Shown here in pieces: positions 12,337-23,779 of a stretch of 64,000 bases of DNA (position 1 is its first letter; each line of letters opens with the position of its first letter). This DNA is from Garcia nutans. Taxonomy: Eukaryota > Streptophyta > Magnoliopsida > Malpighiales > Euphorbiaceae. The stretch spans positions 818,501 to 882,500 of the forward strand of contig CANTUV010000077.1 in assembly GCA_947685225.1 (NCBI GenBank), in the 5' to 3' direction. Below the pieces are notes generated by a model, which worked only from the letters and a program-made list of their open reading frames with translations, made no database searches and was not told the origin of the DNA. A program made the position numbers and the translations under genes.

Positions 12337-13167
12337 AGTGGCTGCAGCCACTGCTTTGATCACAAATTGCCTTCTGTTTAAATAAATAAAGGATATCAGT
12401 TACTTGTATATGCCAGTAATTTGCTGCCAATAGTCTGTATTGGCTACTTCATCAATTTCTCATCAATGTCTTTTATAAGTGGAAAATTCTGCCATGGGCC
12501 GGTATATATATCGGAGCCAATAATATTAATCCAATAAAACTAAGTAAACGAATTTTAATAGAAAAAATACTAATTTTATTTATTTTTTATTGGCCGGATA
12601 TATATATATATATATATATATATCCGTAGTATTTACCTTCATATGTATGTATCCATTTGTGTGCATGAGAATTTGAAATAAATAAGTATTTGAATTTCTT
12701 GTATGTATTATTAGACCTACAATTTAAATAATTTATATTTTGAAAGATTACATTGTCTTTCACTAGTAAAATTTGTTTATTTTGGCTAATAATAAAACAT
12801 TATTTTGTTAAAAATATATGAAAATTATTTCATTTAATTTATTTTTTAAAAAAGAAAAATAAATTTATTAATTAATTTAAATACAAAAAATTATAATTAA
12901 AATAATTCATCTAAATTTCTTTACCCTATAAAAGAAACATTTTATTGGGTTGAAAAGAAAAATATCTCATGGAAAATGGCAAACATTGTTTGTTTAAAGT
13001 AGGTATAGGTATTTTAACTTCTAAGAATACAGGGTAATTGTTCAGATTTGGATTTAGAAAATGCTATTTTTTTAAAAAAATTCATTCTGTCAATCCGTGT
13101 ATATTATCTTTTAAAATTATTGTTAATAAACAAAGAATTGTTGTATTTATTAATTATATCAAGTCTT
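12337..13167. other. Intergenic, AT-rich
   Basis: No gene seen. It contains the presumed 3' untranslated region of the RIP relic (AATAAATAAAGG near 12381) and an (AT)n tract at 12599-12622 flanked by GGCCGGATAT and ATATCCG, which could form a hairpin. Confidence 0.6.
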
Positions 13168-13731
13168 TGTTGGTGGTAGCACACCAAAATTGAAAAATAA
13201 AAATGAAAAAAAAGAAAGTAAAAAATGCAAGGTGCCTAACAAGGAAGAAATTGTCAAAAATGGGAGGTGAAAATGGGAGGTGCCTAATTTAGCCTAATTT
13301 TCACCTAATTTAGTTTGACAATTTATTTGCATTTGAAGCCTATAAATAGGCTCATTCTCTCCATTTGTAAATACACCAAGAAAACACAAAATGTAGCTTA
13401 AGGAGAGCTATAGGTTAAACACCAAGTAGTTTATATTAGGAATTAGAGAATTAATCTCTTGGAGTTCCTTGGAGTATAAATATTTTGGGGTTGTTTTGCG
13501 GGTGTCGGTTAGAAAAATATTTTGTAATTTGTGGTTGTAACAATTTGCCGCATAGTGAATATTTTTCTTGGTTGTCGTTAGACAACGACCGTGGTTTTTC
13601 TCCATTCGGAAGTTTTCCACGTTAAATCATTGTGTTTTATTCTCTTTAATTTCACAGTCATTATTTTATTTTCTCATTTGTTCCTGCTTGAATACGGTCC
13701 GAAGGGCGGGAAAATAGCGATTTTCCCAACA
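13168..13731 (+). repeat. 5' LTR of the gag-only element
   Basis: 564 bp with TG...CA ends. A probable TATA box (TATAAATAGG) lies at 13341. The open frame on the opposite strand at 13408-13620 recurs unchanged in the 3' LTR and is not a gene. Confidence 0.93.
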
Positions 13732-13732
13732 A

Positions 13733-13750
13733 GTGGTATCAGAGCTTAGG
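13733..13750 (+). other. Primer-binding site for initiator tRNA-Met
   Basis: TGGTATCAGAGC, one or two bases after the LTR, is the standard plant tRNA-iMet complement. Confidence 0.9.
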
Positions 13751-14074
13751 TGTTATAATTTTTTGTCAAAAATCTTAGTATGCTCTGTGGTTGCAGCTTG
13801 GTCTGATCTTCCACATCAGAAAAGATTTTTGTTAAAAATTATTTTTGTTTTTAAGCTGGTGGAGCTTTGGAAAAGGTGGAGCCGTTTTGCTTTGGTGTGC
13901 TTGAGTATTGGTGGTGAGATAAATAATTACATGTCGAGGTAAATTCTGTCAAACGACACGAATTTAGTCTAAGGCAAGTGGATTTTAAGTGAGACCTTTG
14001 TGACTCTTCCTCTTACCTGGGAATTTACCTGGTGTAATATTTATTTCTGGTCCTTTATTAAGCACAAAGTAAGC

Positions 14075-14899
14075 ATGTCGGCAATGAGATGCGAGATTGA
14101 GAAATTTGATGGGAGAATGAATTTTGCACTGTGGCAAGTGCAAGTCAAAGACGTGTTGATACAGTCTGGACTACATAAGGTTTTGCAGGGTAAACCAGTC
14201 AGCGGAAGAAATTCAGAAAAAGGCAGTGGCAGTGGAGACTCAGAAAAATCCAAGATTAGTGACGAAGAATGGGAGGAGCTGGATATCAAGGCGGCAAGTC
14301 AAATTCGCATGTGTCTAGCAAAAAATGTTCTTGCTAATGTGCTTGGATTGTCCACGACAAAGGAGCTGTGGGAGAAACTGGAAGAATTGTATCAGGGAAA
14401 AAATATATCCAACAGGTTATATTTGAAAGAGCAATTTCATACGTTGAAAATGGCGGAAGGTACAAAGATGTCCGATCACCTGAGTGTCCTCAATGGTATT
14501 ATCTCTGAATTAGAAACTCTTGGAGTGAAAACCGAAGATGAAGATAAAGCTCTCCGGCTCATCCTGTCACTTCCTTCAACATATGAGCACATGAAGCCTG
14601 TTCTGAAATATGGTAGTAAGGAAGTGGTGTATGCGGATGTGGTTAGTAAGCTCATTACTGAGGAGAGAAGACTGAATGAAATGGAAAATAAATCTTATGA
14701 GAATTCAGCTTTATCTGTCGGTATCAGGAAAAAGAATAAAGGCTCCGGAAAGAGGAAGGTTGTCTGCTGGGGGTGTGGTCAAACTGGACACGTGAGGAAG
14801 GATTGCCCGAACGGTGGAGCTGATTCGGCTAGAAGCTCTAACGTTGTTGCTGCCAATGTGATCTCCTGTGGCGAAGGAGATGATGAGTTTTCTCTGTAG
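14075..14899 (+). CDS. Gag polyprotein of the non-autonomous element
   Basis: 274 residues from the ATG at 14075 (MSAMRCEIEKFDG); an upstream extension in the same frame lacks a convincing ATG. The N-terminal two thirds match the Copia capsid family (UBN2/gag-polypeptide): FDGRMNFALWQVQVKDVL, then a long helical region with LWEKLEELYQGKNISNRLYLKEQF and LILSLPSTYEHM. A CCHC zinc knuckle follows, CWGCGQTGHVRKDCP (C-x2-C-x4-H-x4-C), after a Lys-rich stretch. It should form virus-like particles and bind its own RNA. The frame is intact, unusual for a plant retroelement copy, and fits recent activity. The stop is followed by about 350 bp of noncoding DNA up to the 3' LTR. Confidence 0.9.
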   Translation: MSAMRCEIEKFDGRMNFALWQVQVKDVLIQSGLHKVLQGKPVSGRNSEKGSGSGDSEKSKISDEEWEELDIKAASQIRMCLAKNVLANVLGLSTTKELWEKLEELYQGKNISNRLYLKEQFHTLKMAEGTKMSDHLSVLNGIISELETLGVKTEDEDKALRLILSLPSTYEHMKPVLKYGSKEVVYADVVSKLITEERRLNEMENKSYENSALSVGIRKKNKGSGKRKVVCWGCGQTGHVRKDCPNGGADSARSSNVVAANVISCGEGDDEFSL

Positions 14900-15252
14900 T
14901 TGAGAGAAATGTGTCCTCATGGCATGATTGCTACCCGTTGAGATGCCATGGAAGAGGACGGAATATTGGTAGCTGGTCCACAGAAATGCGTGCTACATTG
15001 GTTGACAGTTGATGCAAAGCATGTGGTGGAAAAATGATGTCGATGGCTAATGAACTCTCGGAAAAGTCAACAGGAGGGTTGCACCATAAACTATTAGCGG
15101 GATCCGACATGGCCGATGGAAAATTCTTGGAGTTGGCGAAATAATTCCAAGTGGTGATACTCTTTTATGGTGAAGTATGTTAATTCTTGACGTTAAGAAT
15201 TATGATTGTCGGTAACAGACAATGTTGTGTTTTTATTTTTCAAGGTGGAGAT

Positions 15253-15816
15253 TGTTGGTGGTAGCACACCAAAATTGAAAAATAAAAATGAAAAAAAAGA
15301 AAGTAAAAAATGCAAGGTGCCTAACAAGGAAGAAATTGTCAAAAATGGGAGGTGAAAATGGGAGGTGCCTAATTTAGCCTAATTTTCACCTAATTTAGTT
15401 TGACAATTTATTTGCATTTGAAGCCTATAAATAGGCTCATTCTCTCCATTTGTAAATACACCAAGAAAACACAAAATGTAGCTTAAGGAGAGCTATAGGT
15501 TAAACACCAAGTAGTTTATATTAGGAATTAGAGAATTAATCTCTTGGAGTTCCTTGGAGTATAAATATTTTGGGGTTGTTTTGCGGGTGTCGGTTAGAAA
15601 AATATTTTGTAATTTGTGGTTGTAACAATTTGCCGCATAGTGAATATTTTTCTTGGTTGTCGTTAGACAACGACCGTGGTTTTTCTCCATTCGGAAGTTT
15701 TCCACGTTAAATCATTGTGTTTTATTCTCTTTAATTTCACAGTCATTATTTTATTTTCTCATTTGTTCCTGCTTGAATACGGTCCGAAGGGCGGGAAAAT
15801 AGCGATTTTCCCAACA
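15253..15816 (+). repeat. 3' LTR of the gag-only element
   Basis: Same length as the 5' LTR and apparently identical; TATA-like TATAAATAGG at 15426. Confidence 0.93.
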
Positions 15817-15821
15817 GTCTT

Positions 15822-18343
15822 TATTGTTAAAAAAAAAAACTTAGTATAGTTATTTGTTCCTCATGTTTTTATTTTGACTAAATTTTTATTTGTCTCAGAG
15901 GAAAATGAATAGAAAAAAATAGAATAGAAATTTAATTTTTCTCATCTTCCTCGTTTGAACAATAATAAGAAAAAAAGGAGAGAAAAGATTAAAAATATAT
16001 GGATGAAGTTATTAAAAAAACCACATGTATAAATATATATAACTTTCACAAGTTAAAAGTTAAATATAAATTTATATTTGTATTGAAAGTTATATCATCG
16101 TGTTTTCCTATTTGACTACATATGAACTTTTTTTTTAAATGAAATTTTATTACTAGTTTGAAAATATTTAAATATTTAAATTTTTATGAATTAAATATTT
16201 ATTTTTTTATAATATAATTTTACTATATAAAAATTTTAATTGGTAAAATTTCATTTTAAAAAATTTTGGTTTACGGAATTTCGTTATGAAAGTATCGAAA
16301 AATACTCAAACTGAATAGTTCTGAAAATTATGAAACAAAATAATATGAATATTTTTGTATATAAAATTATTTTGGATCTTGTATTTTCCCCAACCTTGGA
16401 AATGATTATGAAAAATTTCAAATTATGTAAAAAAAAGAAAAAGAAAATCTAATGATGATATTAATATAGTAATAACAATAATGATAAGGGTAAAATTGGA
16501 GGAAAAATAATTAATTTTTAGTTGATTTTTATAAAATAAAACTTTAATTAGAAGAGTATAAATATGTACTTATATCAATTAACTATTGACATCAAGTATT
16601 AAATGATATTTTAGTAACATTACTAAATCCAAATATAATGTTTATTGGTTTAATTTTACTTATTAATAATTAAAAAGAAAATGCTCAATTGGATTCAAAT
16701 GTTATAATTAGAATCACATTATTTTGTAATTATATACACATATCAATACAAAATGCATATTAATTTACACTAAATGAAAAACAAAAAATTAATATTATTA
16801 ATAAGTAATGTATCAATTGAGGCAGGATGTTGGACATGAAACACTTTTAAAATTTAAAACATAGCTCTTTACCAATCTAATGGGCCTACCTAATATGAAT
16901 TTAAATTAGTTTGCTGTCATTAAATTGTAGGATACTACGTAATTAGAATAAAAAAATAATATCTTTACTCTTAAGAGGTGAGATGAGATGGTAAATATAT
17001 TTTCTTCCTTAATTAAATATTTTGAGTTCAAACTCTGAGTATGAAGTACCTTTAAAAACATAAGAGGAAGCGCTTAATAGGTATATCCGACTCGAATTCA
17101 TATTATTCTGTAATGTTTGACTCTTAGGACACTGAGTAGTTATAAAAAAAAAATAATATCTTTACTTTTCTAAAAAAATCTAATATGTAGAAATCCATTG
17201 GATTCATCAGTCAACATGGCCTTATATTTCACATTCAGTTATTGAATTAATGCACCATAATGCAATACCCTTTTGTCTGTTTTTTTAGGGTTCATTCAAT
17301 TTTTCTTGTTCGCATGCACAAAATTTCATATTGGAGTGTGTTGCTCGTGGGTTTTGGTCAAATCCTGTCCATGTGCTTCCTTGTCCATTTCGTGGATTTA
17401 CATATGACCAAATACAGAATTTTCATCCTTTTCATATGTTACTACTCTTTTTTATTTTATTTTTTCCTTTTATAAGTTTAATATTATAAATATTTTTTTT
17501 TTTCATTTTTAAGCAAAAAATTGAAAATCAGAAAAAATAAGTATCTAAATATTCTAACTAAATTAGTACATTCTCCGCAAATTCAGTAAACATGTGGGTC
17601 CAATAATAATAAGTATCTCTAAAAATAAAATTATGTTAAAAAATATCTGTTTTTATTTTTTATTCAATAATATATTTTTTAACTTTTAATTTAAAAATAT
17701 CATTTTTTGAAAGTATATGTATAGTATATTTATATAGTATATTAAATATATACTTCACTTTATATTTAATATATATTTGATATATTAAGAATAAATAAAA
17801 TAGTGAGATTTAAAAAAAAGTTAAAAAAGTTCTGTAATTTTCTCAATAATAAATGGTGTTCAACAAACACTATTAATTATATAGAAAATTCTTAAATGGG
17901 TCTAGTTCATATCTCTTCTTATGTATTAGAGTAATCACAAATTGTGATTTGAATTATAATATTAAAAAAAATAAATTAATAATTTAATTTAAATTATAAT
18001 TTGTGATTGGCTTGATCCATGAATGGGAACATGGATCAGATCTATGCAAAAAATTTTCCAATTGTATGACTATATTCACACTTTTAATGTCTTATTATTG
18101 TTTTGCTTCCATACTATCTTTCTCTTGTATATATAGGATTCAAACTTTCATTTTTTTCTCGGTTTTAGACCAAATACTCTAATTCTTTTTCTTTTTCAGT
18201 ATGTATAATTGCAGTCTGAATTTATAATTTTATATTTAATTTATTAATTATTTATAATACTACTTAGTCAAGACTTCTCATTATCTATTTAAGTGCATAA
18301 TATTTTATTTGAACATAAGCTACAAACATAACATTAGAGCTCA
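15822..18343. other. Intergenic, AT-rich, upstream of the CBF-like gene
   Basis: No gene seen. It includes the second copy of the dispersed repeat described at 9178. The open frame at 17260-17475 is hydrophobic and low-complexity without a recognisable domain. The last few hundred bases must hold the CBF-like promoter; no convincing element stands out apart from a weak CTATTTAAG near 18283. Confidence 0.5.
16550..16805. repeat. Dispersed repeat, copy 2 (first copy at 9178-9460)
   Basis: Same orientation and same order of landmarks as the copy downstream of the isopentenyltransferase gene, with many substitutions and small indels, so the duplication is old. Confidence 0.6.
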
Positions 18344-19030
18344 ATGGAATTTGAGAACGGTTCATTTCCAGTTTCTTCATCAGCATGCCAACTTTCTTCA
18401 ACAATACGAACACCAGTAATCATGCAGAAGAAGAAAGCAGGGATAACTAAATTTAAGGAGACGAGGCACCCAGTTTATAAAGGAGTTCGAAGAAGAAATG
18501 GGGATAAATGGGTATGTGAAATTCGAGAACCCAACATGAACAAGTCAAGAATATGGCTAGGAACCTTTCCAACCCCAGAAATAGCAGCTAGGGCTTTTGA
18601 TATTGCTGCTTTAGCATTTAAAGGAGACTTTGCTGTACTAAACTTCCCTGATTCGGCTTGGACTCTTCCTCGAGCGAAATCTTCTTCTGCTAGAGATGTT
18701 AAAAGAGCAGTCGAAGCTTTTAAATCGACTACCCCATCTCTATCTTCATCTTCTTCTAGTTCATCGACTCTGTCAACTACTTTTTGGTCATATCCAATGT
18801 TTCCGAGTGAAAAGATTCAAGAAAATGATTTGAAACCTTCATTTATTGAATCTTGTTCTGATAATGATACATTATTTTTGGATGAAGAGGCATTGTGTAA
18901 TATGCCTGTTCTACTTGATAGTTTGGCTGAGGGTTTGATCATTACACCACTAGCTATGCAAAGAGGGTTTAATTGGGAAGAAACGTCCTGTGATGATGGT
19001 ATAGACTTGACCTTGTGGGAGTCTAATTAA
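18344..19030 (+). CDS. AP2/ERF transcription factor, CBF/DREB1-like
   Basis: 228 residues, intronless as usual for the group. The AP2 domain spans roughly residues 44-101 (HPVYKGVRRRNGDKWVCEIREP ... FKGDFAVLNF) with the DREB-type Val57 and Glu62 that specify binding to the CCGAC (CRT/DRE) core. The two CBF signatures flank it: KKKAGITKFKETRHP (29-43, consensus PKK/RPAGRxKFxETRHP, here somewhat diverged) and DSAW (103-106). A Ser-rich linker (about 130-145) and an acidic C-terminus ending DLTLWESN follow; CBF proteins usually end LWSY, so the tail is divergent. It is expected to be a nuclear activator of cold or dehydration genes. It could belong to a side branch of DREB group A-1. Length and domain are complete, so it is probably functional. 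Confidence 0.9.
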   Translation: MEFENGSFPVSSSACQLSSTIRTPVIMQKKKAGITKFKETRHPVYKGVRRRNGDKWVCEIREPNMNKSRIWLGTFPTPEIAARAFDIAALAFKGDFAVLNFPDSAWTLPRAKSSSARDVKRAVEAFKSTTPSLSSSSSSSSTLSTTFWSYPMFPSEKIQENDLKPSFIESCSDNDTLFLDEEALCNMPVLLDSLAEGLIITPLAMQRGFNWEETSCDDGIDLTLWESN

Positions 19031-21167
19031 TCAATTTCTCACAAAAAATGTGCTTTTTAGATATTAATTTGAGAGATATTTTATTTTTATTTCTACTTTC
19101 AATTATTAGATTTAGTTAAGTATTTAATATTTTTTATTGAAAGATTAAAAATCAGAAAGCACAAAACATATATGAATATTCCAACATATTAATTAGCACT
19201 TTCTAGCAAACCCAGGAAATACTTGAATATAAAAATAGAGGAAAATTTTTAGATAGATTTAGTCCATGTAAGAATTTCCCATAAAAATATATTATTATGT
19301 TTAATTAAGGACACAATTATGTATTAAAATTTACCAATAACTCAGTAATTAAATGGTTTTCTTCATATATATATTGATCATGAAATATTGTTTGATGGGA
19401 ACAATCATGCAGCCTTTATTTAAATTTAAAGCAAAAAATCCTTGAAGACTCTCTTGATTATCGACTTAAAACAATGTGATTATTATAACCAAGAAACTAA
19501 TATTGATTATTTTTCACATGCACAAACTTTGATATCTCTTTTAGGTACATATATATATATATGTCATTTCTTATTCTTTTTTTTTCAACAGCAAAACTTT
19601 CAAAAACTTAAAAGTGATGAACGACTATAAAATTCACACTAAATCTAAATAGACTAGACTACTTTTATGCTGGGAATATTTTATACATGAAAGGATCTTA
19701 CATTTGAAAAAAATGATAGAATTTATTTATTTTTAATATTACATAGGAAAAACGGAATCGATTCTTAATTAATTGTACTAGAAAAAAAGTATACTTTACT
19801 GGCTGTTAGGTTATGCTTCGGTGTGCATGTTGAATTTATTAATAGATATATAAGCTAAAAAGATATGTAAATAAAAAATTTAAAATTTAAAATTGAAATA
19901 TAGGATCAAACACATAAATATGTGGTTCATCACTAAAATGATAAATCCTCTAAAAAAAATCAGAGATGAATATATATAGAGACGATGGTCGAATTCTACC
20001 ATTGTCATCACCTCCATGTGAAAATTCAAGGTGATGTTTTATACTCGAGTCATGGGAGAGCGTAAATCTAATATGAAAGCTTGCACACTTGATGGAAAGC
20101 CTTTTGAAAAGAAGTGAGATTTAATTGAAAGACATATAAATGTAAAAATTCAAATATCTTAGGATTTTGGAATGACGTGTAATATCAGACTCTGGAGTTT
20201 GTTTTTTTAACTACACTCGTAAAAGAGGTTTCTCAATATTTTAATTTAATTAATATAAAGGTTATTTAAAGAAATAACACATATATTGAACAGTCTACAA
20301 TAAGTTGGATTGAAACTACATACTTTACAATAAGTTGGACTAAAAGCCCCGAATTTTCATAAGCTTCCATGCTTAGAATTTTAAAATAATTAAGACAATT
20401 ATGATCCCCATCATATTTTATAAAATTTTTACATTATTTAAAGTATTTTCATCATTTTATAAAATTATATATATAATAAATTCATAATAAAATTATAAAA
20501 CTATCATATTTGTAATAAATTCTAGGATTGTGCATTTGGCTCTTCAGTCATGGTCTACCCCGCTCGACTGGGTTAGATAGAATTCAAAAAAAAAGGGCTA
20601 GGCTTTGGGCCTATAAGAGAGCCCAATATCACTTCGGGTTGAGCTTCGAACTCGACAAAAAAATACTTTAAACTGATTCAGCCCGATCCGAAGTATTTAA
20701 AAAAATTAATTAATTATATTAATATTTATAAATAATTATATTAATTTTTATGTGTAATTTTATATAATAAAAATTATAATATTAATAACTTAAAATAATA
20801 TATAAAATGTAATAAAATTAATAAAAATTATAATATTAATAATAATATATATATATATATGTATAATACTTTGGGCCAGAATAATTTAGCCTGTTGACTT
20901 GAGTGACCCAAGTAGTCTAGGCCATTTGGGCTATGATTGGGCTTTAGACTTTATTTTTTAGCCCAAAATATTAGAGGCAAAGGTAAAATCTGACATTAAC
21001 TCGTCTGTGGTTTTAATAAATTTATAATAAACTATATGAATATGATAAATTTATAAATTAATGGCAGATTTTGGTAAATTTAAAAATATTTTGAAATTTT
21101 AATGATATATATATATATATTTTAATTTCTTCTAAAAAACCACTTTTAAATTCACCAACACATGACT
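19031..21167. other. Intergenic, AT-rich
   Basis: No gene seen. At 20523-20980 there is a stretch unlike its surroundings, rich in GGGCT/AGCCC words on both strands (for example TTTGGGCCTATAAGAGAGCCC and GGCCATTTGGGCTATGATTGGGCTTT). Such repeats occur in non-autonomous plant DNA transposons, but I could not define ends. Confidence 0.4.
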
Positions 21168-21240
21168 TAGCGATAGACTTGAGGAAACAAGAACATCTTT
21201 ATAATATTTCTGCATTTTTAGGAAGTTAACATCCCTGTCT
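21168..21240 (+). promoter_or_regulatory. Conserved upstream box of the acidic-protein family, copy 1
   Basis: A block of about 75 bp (GAGGAAACAAGAACATCTTTATAATATTTCTGCATTTT and then GGAAGTTA-CATCC and CTTCTTCTT) sits 250-400 bp upstream of each sub-family 1 copy: also at 23363, 23564, 26570 and about 34975. Conservation shows the promoter was duplicated with the gene. Confidence 0.55.
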
Positions 21241-21278
21241 TCTTCTTCTTCTTCTTAGTATTTATGCAGATATGAAGC

Positions 21279-21284
21279 CACGTG
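21279..21284. promoter_or_regulatory. G-box CACGTG upstream of copy 1
   Basis: CCACGTGG matches the core of plant G-box and ABRE sites bound by bZIP and bHLH factors. The corresponding position upstream of copy 3 also has CACGTG. No expression data can be inferred. Confidence 0.4.
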
Positions 21285-21475
21285 GTGTCCACCTCTTTAA
21301 ATAATTTTGAAATAATACCGCACAGAATTGCGATGATATCAAAGAAAATTTGCACTCCATTTTGCCTTTAAAGATCATGAACTCCTCAAGAATTGCAAGA
21401 GCTATGATCATTAGTCAAGATTAACAGGATTGGAAGGTATGCCAAATTTAAAGAAAAAATGAGAGATGTCAAAAA

Positions 21476-21716
21476 ATTGAAGAAGCTGTGAAAACAGAGG
21501 ATGATGGAAATTAAATAGAGTTTCTTGAATTTAAACGCCAGAAAAATGATGGGTTTTCACCATTATTAGTAATAGATAAGAAGATAGACTATAGTGATGT
21601 TATTGCAAGATTCAAGAATCTGCCTGCCAGCGTTCAAGAAGCCCAAATTATTGAATACTTAATTGTTGATTATGTTAAGCTCACGGAACAAACAAAAGGA
21701 AATTCTAGACTTATTA
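21476..21716 (+). pseudogene. Acidic-protein family copy 1, truncated relic
   Basis: Aligns with the first 240 bases of the copies at 26865 and 35266. The start ATG-TCA-AAA is kept, but about five bases are missing directly after it, so a stop follows at once; another in-frame stop replaces an acidic codon in GAAATTAAATAG. Homology fades near 21716, before the DYRLR-F-LPS core, and no acidic tract or TFDL tail follows. It is clearly dead. Confidence 0.8.
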
Positions 21717-23362
21717 GTATTAATTTTTTTTTGGCGCTTTTTGTTTTCATTCTTAATTTAATTCTAATGGAAACTTGAACTCGAAACTTTAAGGGATGCA
21801 TTTCTCTAATTAATTTTTGAGTTTATTTTATATCATCAATGGGATTGGAACTGCATAAGTACATATATAGTTTTCTTAAATTAAGTAGGTTAAGGATACT
21901 AAGGAGTGAAATATGATGGCAAGAGTCTTTTCTCACTTAATTAGAAGTCTTGAATTTAAGAAAAAAAACTCTTTAAAAAATCTATCCATACAATACTATA
22001 TTACAACGTGACAAACCATGAAACAAACAAAACCGGTGAATGAGCACAGGTTATTAGTTTGCAACATTTTGGTTGTAAGGTATACTATATTAGGATGGTT
22101 GAAATCAGGTGCGAAATCAGACTTTTTAATGAAAAATAGCAAAATAAAAATATTATATACTTTTTAAAAAATTTAAAAAAAAATAATTAAGCATTTTAAA
22201 AATTTTAATAATATATATATGTATATATAAAAAAAAATTTTAAAATAGAAGAGGACAATTGACCCCTTCTATTATAAGTGTCTTCGCCAGCGGTTCAAAT
22301 AAAATCTAAAAAAAAAAACAGAATGCTAAGGCTTTTGTGTGTGAGTGGTGACAGTCAACAGTAATAATAATATAAAAAATTTTAAGATTATTTTATTCTA
22401 TATTTTTATTTACAGATCAGACTAATCATAAATAATAATTTAAAAAATAATTTAAATTATTTTTTAAATATTATAATTTAAATCATAATTTATGATTAAT
22501 TTATTCTATTAATAGAGACATAGACTAAATTTATATAAAATTTTTTTATCATAATATTTAAGTAAATGTTGGAAAGTTAAGAAAGCAAAATAAATAAATA
22601 AATATTATAAGTTGGAAAATTCCCGAATGTGAACTGTCAACCATCCTCGGCCAGCGAAATTAGACCCACAACATTTGGGATCATCGTAAAGCTTAAATTT
22701 GAATCTATATTTATGCCAAATTTATCCAAAATAATTGTGTTATTGTTTAAATGACTTATTTAGTGAAATATGGTATTATATAGTATGATATTGAAAATAA
22801 TATTTATTATATTTAAAAAGATGATATGTTATAGTATAATTAAATAAAAATATTTTTATTTAATTTAATAATATTTTTAAGAATTTAATATGTTATAAAG
22901 AAGAAAAAAATATTTATTAATATTTATTTGATGTTTAAAAATTTTATTTAGAAGTTTTTGAAAGATAAAATTATAAAATCATAGAAAACTGCTAAATTAG
23001 TGATATGAAAAATCATGATTTTCAAACTATAATATTACTATTAAAAATTATACCATAGAAGATGGAAGTTAAACCAACAAAAATTCTATTATATTATACC
23101 ATATCATATAATGACAAACCATAAAATAAACAAGCTATTAGAATTTAGAATTATATATATATTTTTTAAAAAAAATATTTTGGAGCGGAGCATGGTAAGA
23201 CGATAGGGGAGGTAAAACTTTCCCCTCTAATTTACAACTTTCCTTTTGTTTTCGTAATTTCATTTTACCGATACTTTCTTGGATAGTGCCTCGCAAAGAA
23301 AAGAAAGGTTCACTTTGAATTTTAAAATTGAAAAACATGTCACCTACAAAGAAAAGCAATTG
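21717..23362. other. Intergenic between family copies 1 and 2
   Basis: No gene seen, apart from the MITE at 22106. A frame at 23138-23359 on the minus strand has no recognisable domain. Confidence 0.5.
22106..22292. mobile_element. hAT-like MITE (relative of the one at 27113)
   Basis: Starts CAGGTGCGAA and ends CTTCGCCAGCG, imperfect inverted termini. Flanked by 8-bp near-repeats GTTGAAAT (22098-22105) and GTTCAAAT (22293-22300). Its interior follows the 27113 element in order: ACTTTTTA-TGAA, GGCAAAATAAAAATAT-like, TTTTAAAAATTTTAATAATATATAT, AAAATAGAAG. An 8-bp target duplication fits hAT. Confidence 0.65.
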
Positions 23363-23640
23363 ACTTAGTCATAGTTTTGAGGAAACAAGAACATCTTTAT
23401 AGTATTTCTGCATTTTCATGGAAGTTACATCCATGTTTCTTCTTCTTTTCTTTTTCCTCTTCATTATAAGTAATGTCTAATAGTGAAAACTATGTAACAC
23501 TAAGAGTTTTTGGATTGTTTTGAGATCTTTTAAGTATAGATCTGTCCAAATCGATCAAATTGACTTAGTCATAGTTTCGAGGAAACAAGAACATCTTCAT
23601 ATTATTTCTGCATTTTCTTGGAAGTTACATCCACAGTCTT
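23363..23640 (+). promoter_or_regulatory. Duplicated upstream box of family copy 2
   Basis: The conserved upstream block occurs twice in tandem here (from 23363 and from 23564), each with TTTGAGGAAACAAGAACATCTT-like sequence, a TTTCTGCATTTTC stretch, GGAAGTTACATCCA and a CTTCTTCTT tract. Only this copy has a doubled box. Confidence 0.55.
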
Positions 23641-23779
23641 CTTCTTCTTCTTTAGTAATGCCTTATAATATTTCTGTATTACCTTGAGAGTTTTGGATTT
23701 TTTATTTTTGATCGTTAGTCAAGTTTAACAGGATTTGGGAAGACATATATACAGAATTTAAAGAAAAAAGTGATCAGAG

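Larger units (their letters stand above)
13163..15821 (+). mobile_element. Gag-only non-autonomous LTR retrotransposon (TR-GAG-like, Copia type)
   Basis: A complete element: 564-bp LTRs at 13168-13731 and 15253-15816, each starting TGTTGG and ending CCCAACA, flanked by the 5-bp target duplication GTCTT (13163-13167 and 15817-15821). A primer-binding site follows the 5' LTR and a purine-rich tract (AAGGTGGAGAT) precedes the 3' LTR. The 1.5-kb interior holds only a gag ORF; no protease, integrase or reverse transcriptase can be seen, so it must borrow enzymes. I found no difference between the LTRs on reading them side by side, which suggests very recent insertion. Confidence 0.9.

Noticed and set aside
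13408..15705. A 70-residue minus-strand frame found twice, unchanged
   Set aside because: It lies in both LTRs of the gag-only element; its repetition reflects LTR identity, not a gene family.
17260..17475. Hydrophobic 71-residue frame
   Set aside because: Composition follows the T-rich DNA; no domain, promoter or conserved neighbour.
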